NCBI GenBank assembly: GCA_019309665.1
Contig: JAFDFV010000142.1
Location: forward strand, 1-5,418
DNA length: 5,418 bases
Direction: 5' to 3'
From: Deltaproteobacteria bacterium
GTDB lineage: Bacteria > Desulfobacterota > Desulfobacteria > Desulfobacterales > ETH-SRB1
The notes under the pieces are model-generated. The model was given only the letters and a program-made list of their open reading frames with translations, ran no database searches and had not been told where the DNA came from. The translations under genes and the position numbers were made by a program. Positions 1-5,032 of the stretch are shown in pieces (within the stretch, counting starts at the first letter, position 1; each line of letters starts with the position of its first letter).

Positions 1-647
1 AGCGATTTCTGCTGCGTTTTGTTTAGCAGCTCCCACCCTCTTGTTTTTTCACCATGTCTGGTTTCAAAAATTCCCAGCATTATTTCATTTACACGTACTT
101 GAGGCGCCCCAATACGTGCCCATGTTTCTGTGAGGAGGGATATTCCCCTGTTTGCCGCTGCATATCCATCATTAAAAATAAGGCTTGCAGGCCCTGACCT
201 GCCGGTAATACCGGCAATAGAGGAAAAGTTTATAACTACACCATTTTCTGAAGCTTTGAGATAGGGGAGAGCTGAATCAAAAACCCACCATTTGGCCCGA
301 AGAGTCGTAGCCATTTCAAGATCCCACTGCTTTTGCATATACTTACCATGGACTACAGGCCAGCCTCCACGTTCTATATTATTTATAAGAATGTCAAGGC
401 GGCCGAAGCGATCAATAACTTTCCTTATTAGTCCTTGAACTTTTTCAGTCTCAAGTAAGTTTGTCTTTATAATGAGGTGTTCAACATCTGTTTCAGCAAA
501 ATCCTGCTTCAATTCATCAATACTTTCTTCCCAGTCAAAATAATTTAAGGCAACTTTAACCCCCTCGTTCGCAAGAGCAAGTCCTATGCCTTTACCTATA
601 CCTTTGACGGCTCCAAGAACCAAAGCTACTTTATTTTTAATCTCCAT
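1..647 (-). CDS. Short-chain dehydrogenase/reductase (SDR) family protein, 3' end cut by window edge
   Basis: Translating the minus strand from the ATG at 647 gives 215 open codons that run off the left edge, so the C-terminus is missing; full SDRs are usually about 250 residues. The N-terminus is a Rossmann fold: a beta strand (VALVLGA), then the cofactor loop GAVKGIG (G12, G16, G18), matching the SDR GxxxGxG pattern. RLDILINN (83-90) matches the strand that precedes the usual NNAG, and VVINFSSIAG (137-146) carries the catalytic Ser, probably S143. YAAAN (162-166) sits where YxxxK is expected. The active site is therefore atypical: Lys is replaced by Asn166, the helix Asn (TNL) by Thr115 (TTL), and NNAG reads NNIE. 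It may be a divergent NAD(P)-dependent oxidoreductase or a non-catalytic paralogue; the substrate is unknown. An in-frame TAA lies six codons upstream of the ATG, and only a weak AAGG precedes the start. SDR fold is confident; function is not. Confidence 0.85.
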   Translation of the reverse strand, partial: MEIKNKVALVLGAVKGIGKGIGLALANEGVKVALNYFDWEESIDELKQDFAETDVEHLIIKTNLLETEKVQGLIRKVIDRFGRLDILINNIERGGWPVVHGKYMQKQWDLEMATTLRAKWWVFDSALPYLKASENGVVINFSSIAGITGRSGPASLIFNDGYAAANRGISLLTETWARIGAPQVRVNEIMLGIFETRHGEKTRGWELLNKTQQKS

Positions 648-677
648 GAGGTACAAACCTTGTTAAGTAGTGCCTGA

Positions 678-700
678 GGGCGCAACACAAAAAAGTTGCA
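678..700 (+). repeat. Left terminal inverted repeat
   Basis: It reads GGGCGCAACAC, then six A, then GTTGCA. Compared with the complement of 920-942 it differs only at position 695 (G against A). The arm contains its own small inverted repeat, GCAAC (682-686) with GTTGC (695-699). It also lies inside an outer pair, GCCTGA (672-677) with TCAGGC (705-710), so the left end could extrude as a small cruciform by itself. Confidence 0.75.
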
Positions 701-741
701 CTGATCAGGCGTAACCGTTCAGCCTCTTTACAGGCTGATTT

Positions 742-908
742 AATGTCGAATATCAAACAAGGAATGTCGAATTATGAAGTTTTAACTGCGACAAAAGTTT
801 TGCTGTTCGAATAATTCATACAGCAAAGCCAATTAAACGCCTTTTAAAATCAAATTTACTACATTCCTTCCTTCGACATTCAATATTCCTTGTTCGATAT
901 TCGACATT
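742..908. repeat. Internal inverted repeat built from four AATGTCGAA words
   Basis: The arm at 742-765 matches the complement of 885-908 in 23 of 24 bases (mismatch at 755). Each arm carries two copies of the 9-mer AATGTCGAA: 742-750 and 763-771 on the plus strand, and 872-880 and 900-908 on the minus strand. Starts are 21 bases apart on the left and 28 on the right; a 7-base difference between the arms (ATTGAAT on the minus strand of the right arm) accounts for this. A central hairpin, TTTGCTG (799-805) with CAGCAAA (821-827), sits between the arms. Paired 9-mers about two helical turns apart could be protein-binding sites such as transposase subterminal repeats; that is an inference. Confidence 0.7.
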
Positions 909-919
909 CTTTTTTGTTT

Positions 920-942
920 TGCAATTTTTTTGTGTTGCGCCC
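920..942 (-). repeat. Right terminal inverted repeat
   Basis: Read on the minus strand from 942 it is GGGCGCAACAC, then seven A, then TTGCA. This matches the left arm at 678-700 in 22 of 23 positions with no gap. It ends 38 bases beyond the stop codon of the YkgJ-family gene (981-983), so that gene's transcript would run into the element. Confidence 0.75.
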
Positions 943-980
943 GTACCTGAAGCGGATATCTTTTATAAGACAGTTACAAA

Positions 981-1709
981 TTATTTTCTGCCAAAAATTT
1001 TAATTTTTATACTCTTAATGCCCAGTTTTAAAAGTTCGACATCGTCGTTTTTTACATTATCTAGTGTTTCTGAATCAAGATCAAGGTCATCCAGTATGCC
1101 TTTGTCAAATATATGATACCTGAACGTATCCAGATCATAACATGCCATATGAAAAAATCGTTCTGTTTTAATAGATAATTGACCGGGCATGAAACGGTTT
1201 TTAAGGCTGATGATTTCCATCAACATGTCATTCATCTTGTTATAAATTTCGATTCCTTGTTCTTTTATCCAATTCTGGATTGTATTGACTTGTCCCTGCT
1301 TAAATCCCTGGCAGTGAGGTTCTTTAACCAGCAGGTATTGTTCGATATTCCTGCCTGTTTCTCTGGAACGTGTTAAAACTCGGACAAGAGGGTAGGTGCG
1401 GCATGATGAGGGGCGGTCCTTGTACACAGTGCAACCGGAATTGGAAACAAATGGACATTTTAATTCAGAGGTATAATCGGGTTTAAGGGTAATAACAGGA
1501 AGCCCTGATTCAGGGCCTGTGTGTTGGGAGGCATAGCGTTCCAGAAAAAGATCGGAAGGTATGCCGAGGTTGTTTTTGAGACGCAATATGTCGTAAGGAG
1601 TTAAAAACTGGTTGAGGTCTCTGCAGCATTCATTAAAACACGGCACACTTTCTGAGCATTTAAATCTAAAATTATCGTTTAATGATAGGGGCACAAAGTT
1701 TTCATTCAT
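981..1709 (-). CDS. YkgJ-family cysteine cluster protein (putative metal-binding)
   Basis: This 242-residue protein carries the YkgJ-type cysteine cluster, annotated in the family as a zinc- or iron-chelating domain of unknown precise role. Cysteines are at C18, C24, C28, C29, C85, C93, C103 and C133. The region CPFVSNSGCTVYKDRPSSCR (85-104) with TYPL following is the typical CPF...C.IY..RP..CR.YP core. The N-terminal C-x5-C-x3-CC followed by LTPYDILRL (36-44) is the other half of the signature. The remaining roughly 100 residues are charged and helical-looking, without recognised motifs. There is no signal peptide or membrane segment, so it is probably cytoplasmic. I chose the ATG at 1709 because AGAGGA lies 8 bases upstream (1718-1723). 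In-frame ATG (1763) and TTG (1772) codons further upstream lack ribosome binding sites. It is transcribed divergently from aprB. A role in Fe-S or metal handling is speculation. Confidence 0.88.
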   Translation of the reverse strand: MNENFVPLSLNDNFRFKCSESVPCFNECCRDLNQFLTPYDILRLKNNLGIPSDLFLERYASQHTGPESGLPVITLKPDYTSELKCPFVSNSGCTVYKDRPSSCRTYPLVRVLTRSRETGRNIEQYLLVKEPHCQGFKQGQVNTIQNWIKEQGIEIYNKMNDMLMEIISLKNRFMPGQLSIKTERFFHMACYDLDTFRYHIFDKGILDDLDLDSETLDNVKNDDVELLKLGIKSIKIKIFGRK

Positions 1710-1717
1710 AAATTTAT

Positions 1718-1723
1718 TCCTCT
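1718..1723 (-). promoter_or_regulatory. Ribosome binding site that decides the YkgJ-family start
   Basis: On the minus strand this reads AGAGGA, 8 bases before the ATG at 1709. No comparable site precedes the in-frame ATG at 1763 or the TTG at 1772, so the shorter 242-residue protein is favoured over versions 18 or 21 residues longer. Confidence 0.65.
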
Positions 1724-2002
1724 GTTGCAGGGCTCCCTCAAAAATAAGTTCACATTTTCGCATCAAACCCAAATCTGAGCGCCATTTTTTGCGAACCTAT
1801 TTTTGAGCAAGCTCATAGTTTTTTGAAAGAGGTAGCATTTTTTCTATTATGTCAACAATAAATTGCCAAAAGACCAACTGAATTAACTTCAGATTAATAG
1901 AGCCTGAATAACATAAATAATACTACATATAGTGTCAAATCATATTGCGTTATCCATATTTAGTTATTGAATACATTTTGATATTTGTTCAGCCAAAAGT
2001 TC

Positions 2003-2031
2003 TTGACATCCATAAACATGAATGGTATTAA
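2003..2031 (+). promoter_or_regulatory. Predicted sigma70-type promoter for aprBA
   Basis: A perfect -35 box TTGACA (2003-2008), an exact 17-base spacer, and TATTAA (2026-2031), matching the -10 consensus TATAAT at four of six bases. Transcription would begin near 2038, leaving a leader of about 260 nt before the aprB ATG. Two TATAAT words further downstream (2079-2084 and 2228-2233) have no acceptable -35 partner, so this is the best candidate, although the true start could be nearer the gene. Confidence 0.55.
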
Positions 2032-2286
2032 ATAAATCTATTTGTATATAATCTATCTTATTAATTTTAAAGGATATTTATAATCATTCGTTGCTCTGTG
2101 TTTGAGCATGTTCTCTATTGGTTTGAATAAATGAGGATTGATTTTTTTGTGAAATAAAAATTTAAGGTGGCTAAAAAACTGTCCTTTTCGGCCGCAGTTA
2201 TGAAGGGAGGTGCAAAGAGCTTAAATTTATAATAGTAAGGAAAATTAATGATTGGTGAGCAACTAAAATACTTACAAAGCAAAATT

Positions 2287-2292
2287 AGGAGG
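2287..2292 (+). promoter_or_regulatory. Ribosome binding site of aprB
   Basis: A consensus AGGAGG with a 7-base spacer to the ATG at 2300, as expected for a highly translated gene. Confidence 0.85.
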
Positions 2293-2299
2293 TATATTA

Positions 2300-2731
2300 A
2301 TGCCAAGTTATGTAATTACGGAAAAATGTGACGGCTGTAAGGGTGGGGATAAAACCGCCTGTATGTACATTTGTCCTAACGACCTTATGGTCCTGGATCC
2401 CAATGCAATGAAAGCTTACAATCAGGAGCCAAATCAGTGCTGGGAATGTTTTTCTTGTGTAAAGATTTGTCCCACACAGGCAATTGAAGTAAGAGGCTAT
2501 TCTGATTTTGTTCCTCTTGGAAGCAGTGTTATGCCGATGCTCGGCACAGAGGACGTTATGTGGACCTGCAAGTTCAGAAATGGTCTTGTCAAACGCTTTA
2601 AATTCCCTATTCGGACTACTGCTGAAGGTACTGCCAATGCTTATCCGGACCTCAAAGGTAAAGACCTTGACAGCGAACTGCTTTCTACTGAAGAGGCAGA
2701 TGGTTATACAATCCCAACACCAGCTACTTAA
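2300..2731 (+). CDS. aprB: Adenylylsulfate (APS) reductase, beta subunit
   Basis: This 143-residue ferredoxin-like subunit relays electrons to the FAD of AprA in the cytoplasmic APS reductase. That enzyme reduces APS to sulfite and AMP, the second step of dissimilatory sulfate reduction. Eight cysteines at 10, 13, 21, 25, 47, 50, 53 and 57 match the two [4Fe-4S] clusters of the family. In the known Archaeoglobus structure, cluster I uses the equivalents of C10, C13, C21 and C57, and cluster II uses C25, C47, C50 and C53. W48, in CWEC, is the conserved Trp reported between the cluster and the flavin. After the ferredoxin core comes a beta-rich segment (about 66-105) and a C-terminal tail that wraps around AprA in known structures. 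The length is near that of other bacterial AprB proteins. It is first in the operon, 73 bases before aprA, with an excellent ribosome binding site. Nothing looks broken. Confidence 0.97.
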   Translation: MPSYVITEKCDGCKGGDKTACMYICPNDLMVLDPNAMKAYNQEPNQCWECFSCVKICPTQAIEVRGYSDFVPLGSSVMPMLGTEDVMWTCKFRNGLVKRFKFPIRTTAEGTANAYPDLKGKDLDSELLSTEEADGYTIPTPAT

Positions 2732-2791
2732 GCAGGCTGAAATTTGTCAAGATCTGTAAAGTAAAATAATTTAAAAATTATATTTTTTTTA

Positions 2792-2797
2792 AGGAGG
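2792..2797 (+). promoter_or_regulatory. Ribosome binding site of aprA
   Basis: AGGAGG (within AAGGAGGA) stands 7 bases before the ATG at 2805, the same motif and spacing as for aprB, which suits matched translation of the two subunits. The 73-base aprB-aprA gap has no terminator or other visible signal. Confidence 0.85.
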
Positions 2798-2804
2798 ATA
2801 AAAT

Positions 2805-4778
2805 ATGGGATTACCAAATAAACCTTCGGGTGAAATTAAGGCCGTAAGGGATCCGGAAGTAGATGAACGAGAAGTTGATATTTTGATCGTAGGCGGTGGT
2901 ATGGCCGCCACCGGTACTGCTTTCGAGGTTAAAAAATGGACAGATGGGTCGGTTCTGCTTTGCGACAAAGCATCAATGGAGCGCAGTGGGGCTGTTGCAC
3001 AGGGCCTTTCAGCTATTAATACATATATTGGGGATAATAAGCCGGAAGACTATGTCCGTATGGTCCGCAACGACCTTATGGGTATAGTTCGTGAAGACCT
3101 TATCTTTGACCTCGCCGGCCATATTGATGATTCAGTCCATCTGTTTGAAGAATGGGGTCTTCCGATGTGGAAGAAAACAGATGATGGAAAGAACCTGGAC
3201 GGTAAAGCCGGTCAGAAGATGGGAACATTGAAGGCAGGTGCTACACCTGTTCGTACGGGTAAATGGCAGATCATGATCAACGGCGAATCTTATAAGAGAA
3301 TCGTTGCTGAGGCAGCCAAGCTGGCTCTTGGTGAAGAAAATATTATTGAGCGTTGTTTTATAGTTGAGCTTCTTCTTGATGCTAATGAAGAAAACCGTAT
3401 TGCCGGTGCAGTGGGTTTTTCCGTACGTGAAAACAAAGTTTATATTATTAAGTGCAAAACCATGATGGTAGCATGCGGCGGTGCAGTTAATATTTATCAG
3501 CCACGTTCTATTGGTGAAGGTATGGGACGTGCATGGTATCCTGTATGGAATGCAGGTTCCACATATTCCATGGCTATGAAGGTTGGTGCAGAGCTTACCA
3601 TGATGGAAAACCGTTTCACCCCGGCACGCTTTAAAGATGGTTATGGACCTGTTGGTGCATGGTTCCTCCTGTTCAAGGCCAAAGCTCTGAATGGTCTTGG
3701 AGAAGCCTTTGCAGGAAGCGATGCTGCCAAGGCAGAGCTTGAAAAATATGCTCCTTATGGAACTGCCGCCATTACACCAACCTGCCTGCGTAACCACCTG
3801 ATGCTGTTTGAGATGAAAGAGGGCCGTGGTCCCATCATGATGGATACTGTTACTGCACTTGCCACTCTCGGCGAAACCATGAGCAAGAAAGAGCTCAAGC
3901 ATCTTGAGTCAGAGGCATGGGAAGATTTTCTTGATATGACATGCGGACAGGCTAACCTGTGGTGTGCGCAGAACTGCGAACCTGAAAAGAAGAATTCCGA
4001 GATTATGCCTACAGAGCCCTATCTGCTTGGATCACATTCAGGCTGCTGCGGTATCTGGGTATCAGGACCTGATTTTGACTGGGTGCCTGATGCATACAAG
4101 TGGGACTATAAAGGTAAGGTATATAACCGTATGACCACAGTTAACGGTCTGTTTAGTTCCGGTGATGGTGTGGGGGCTTCCGGTCATAAGTTTTCATCCG
4201 GCTCTCATGCGGAAGGACGTATATGCGCTAAGTCTATGGCAAGACTTGTTCGTGATAATGCAGACTTTACTCCGACACTTGCTCAGTCAACTCAGGAACT
4301 GGTAGATCTGATTTACAAACCGGTCAGAATTTATCTGGATAACTGCGGACTGACAACAGACGAAACAATTAATCCCAACTATGTCAAGCCTTCAGGCATG
4401 GCGCTTCGTTTGATGAAGGCCACAAATGAGTATGGTGCTGGAACTGCCACATTTTATCAGACCAGCAGCAAATCGCTTGAGATAGTAATGGATCTTCTCC
4501 AGACGATGCGTGAAGACTGTGAGAAACTGGCTGCCGGTGATGTCCATGAACTGATGAGATGCTGGGAGATCGACCATCGTATCTGGACTGTTGAGGCACA
4601 TCTGCGTCACATCCAGTTCCGTAAAGAAACTCGTTATCCTGGTTTCTATTATCAGGCTGATTATCCTGGCCAGGATGATGAAAACTGGTTCTGCTTTGTT
4701 AACTCAAAGTATGATGTAAAAGCCAAGACCTGGGAAATGATCAAGAAAGATTACATCAAGATCATTCCTGATGCATAG
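2805..4778 (+). CDS. aprA: Adenylylsulfate (APS) reductase, alpha (FAD, catalytic) subunit
   Basis: This 657-residue flavoprotein binds FAD and APS, and reduces APS to sulfite and AMP with electrons from AprB. It belongs to the fumarate reductase/succinate dehydrogenase flavoprotein superfamily. The N-terminal dinucleotide fold is VDILIVGGGMAATG (24-37), followed by LLCDKASMERSGAVAQGLSA (51-70) typical of AprA. Diagnostic stretches are NRFTPARFKDGYGPVGAWF (269-287), GSHSGCCGIWVSGPD (409-423) and LFSSGDGVGASGHKFSSG (449-466), the last being the second FAD-binding region. By remembered alignment to Archaeoglobus AprA, likely active-site equivalents are W244, R275, R329 and H411 (W234, R265, R317 and H398 there). 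The C-terminal third is the helical capping region of the superfamily. Length and all motifs are normal, and the frame is intact. It is co-transcribed with aprB and followed by a strong terminator. The sulfate-reducing rather than reverse (sulfur-oxidising) role is inferred from the bacterial SRB-like sequence and adjacent qmoA. Confidence 0.98.
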   Translation: MGLPNKPSGEIKAVRDPEVDEREVDILIVGGGMAATGTAFEVKKWTDGSVLLCDKASMERSGAVAQGLSAINTYIGDNKPEDYVRMVRNDLMGIVREDLIFDLAGHIDDSVHLFEEWGLPMWKKTDDGKNLDGKAGQKMGTLKAGATPVRTGKWQIMINGESYKRIVAEAAKLALGEENIIERCFIVELLLDANEENRIAGAVGFSVRENKVYIIKCKTMMVACGGAVNIYQPRSIGEGMGRAWYPVWNAGSTYSMAMKVGAELTMMENRFTPARFKDGYGPVGAWFLLFKAKALNGLGEAFAGSDAAKAELEKYAPYGTAAITPTCLRNHLMLFEMKEGRGPIMMDTVTALATLGETMSKKELKHLESEAWEDFLDMTCGQANLWCAQNCEPEKKNSEIMPTEPYLLGSHSGCCGIWVSGPDFDWVPDAYKWDYKGKVYNRMTTVNGLFSSGDGVGASGHKFSSGSHAEGRICAKSMARLVRDNADFTPTLAQSTQELVDLIYKPVRIYLDNCGLTTDETINPNYVKPSGMALRLMKATNEYGAGTATFYQTSSKSLEIVMDLLQTMREDCEKLAAGDVHELMRCWEIDHRIWTVEAHLRHIQFRKETRYPGFYYQADYPGQDDENWFCFVNSKYDVKAKTWEMIKKDYIKIIPDA

Positions 4779-4813
4779 CAGATCGGCTAAATAATAGTCG
4801 TATATAAAACCCG

Positions 4814-4849
4814 CCTCCAGGCATCGCAAGATGCCTGGAGGTTTTTATT
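4814..4849 (+). terminator. Intrinsic terminator of the aprBA operon
   Basis: A perfect 12-bp stem, CCTCCAGGCATC (4814-4825) with GATGCCTGGAGG (4830-4841), closes on the stable GNRA-type tetraloop GCAA (4826-4829). It is followed by TTTTTATT. It begins 36 bases after the aprA stop codon. The structure should end most transcripts and stabilise the aprBA mRNA 3' end, which separates aprBA from qmoA. Confidence 0.95.
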
Positions 4850-4900
4850 AATTTTCTATTTATATTTGTGCTAAGTAACTAGTCTGCCCCTTTTATATTT

Positions 4901-4970
4901 GTTCAATTGGTTTGATTGTTCTGCCTGGGATAGGTTATTGTCTTAATCAGGCCAATCAAACTAATTGAAC
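4901..4970. repeat. Long inverted repeat upstream of qmoA
   Basis: The left arm 4901-4918 and right arm 4953-4970 are inverted copies with 17 of 18 bases matching (GTTCAATTgGTTTGATTG against the same word with A at the ninth position). The stem can be extended by GCCTG (4923-4927) with CAGGC (4948-4952) after a 4-base bulge, leaving a 20-base loop. There is no T-tract after the right arm, so it is not an ordinary terminator. It could be an operator, an RNA leader hairpin, an mRNA-stabilising structure or a small dispersed repeat. It ends 62 bases before the qmoA ATG. The palindrome is certain; its role is unknown. Confidence 0.75.
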
Positions 4971-4987
4971 TAATGCAGAATGATTAA

Positions 4988-5000
4988 CAGTTTTTAACTG
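4988..5000. repeat. Small palindrome before qmoA
   Basis: CAGTT (4988-4992) and AACTG (4996-5000) flank TTT, 32 bases before the qmoA ATG. It could be a weak hairpin or operator half-pair, but a 5-bp arm can easily occur by chance in DNA this AT-rich. Confidence 0.3.
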
Positions 5001-5021
5001 AATAAGAAAAATTAAAAGCAT

Positions 5022-5027
5022 GGAGGG
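5022..5027 (+). promoter_or_regulatory. Ribosome binding site of qmoA
   Basis: GGAGGG lies 5 bases before the ATG at 5033. The overlapping ATG at 5020 is closed after two codons by TAG, so it cannot be the start; this fixes the qmoA start at 5033. Confidence 0.75.
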
Positions 5028-5032
5028 ATAGC

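Larger units (their letters stand above)
678..942. mobile_element. MITE-like palindromic element with terminal inverted repeats, no coding capacity
   Basis: This 265-base non-coding segment fills most of the gap between the SDR and YkgJ genes. Its ends, 678-700 and 920-942, are inverted copies matching at 22 of 23 bases. Immediately outside them are GTGCCTGA (670-677) and GTACCTGA (943-950), a direct repeat matching at 7 of 8 bases and placed exactly where a target-site duplication would sit. Inside are two further nested inverted repeats, 742-765 with 885-908 (23 of 24) and 799-805 with 821-827 (7 of 7), so a single strand could fold into one long hairpin. No transposase or long ORF lies within it. 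The features fit a non-autonomous transposon (MITE) or another dispersed palindromic repeat. No second copy is visible in this window, so mobility is inferred, and the imperfect flank leaves the duplication uncertain. Confidence 0.6.
1710..2299. other. AT-rich divergent intergenic region and aprBA leader
   Basis: About 590 bases separate the divergent YkgJ-family and aprB starts, with no credible gene on either strand. Contents visible: a strong promoter toward aprB (2003-2031), and a minus-strand TTGACA (1850-1855) toward the YkgJ-family gene without a matching -10 box. There are also short palindromes, TGAGC-AA-GCTCA (1804-1815) and TGCTC-N7-GAGCA (2092-2108), and a weak hairpin AACTG (2177-2181) with CAGTT (2195-2199). 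None of the hairpins has a T-tract typical of a terminator. I recognise no known riboswitch. Confidence 0.6.

Noticed and set aside
919..1116. Plus-strand 65-codon frame at the right end of the palindromic element
   Set aside because: It mostly runs antisense to the 3' end of the YkgJ-family gene and is Ser/Phe-rich, low-complexity sequence without a ribosome binding site.
1710..1772. Longer N-terminus for the YkgJ-family protein, starting at the TTG (1772) or ATG (1763)
   Set aside because: Both lack a ribosome binding site, whereas the ATG at 1709 has AGAGGA at ideal spacing; the added residues precede the conserved cysteine core.
1850..1855. Minus-strand TTGACA as a promoter for the YkgJ-family gene
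   Set aside because: At 16-18 bases spacing the -10 position reads like CCTCTT, far from TATAAT, so the hexamer alone is not enough.
2147..2164. Possible HcpR or Rex operator, starting TTGTGAAA, in the aprBA leader
   Set aside because: Only the left half-site matches; the place for the right half (TCACAA) reads AATTTA, so no palindrome is present.
2115..2306. Minus-strand frame of 63 codons over the aprB leader
   Set aside because: It overlaps the aprB start and ribosome binding site in antisense, and its hydrophobic look follows from AT-rich DNA; no supporting signal was seen.
3132..3902. Open frame of 256 codons on the minus strand inside aprA
   Set aside because: It lies wholly antisense to the well-conserved aprA, has no ribosome binding site of note, and its Cys/His-rich composition resembles the complement of aprA codons rather than a real protein.
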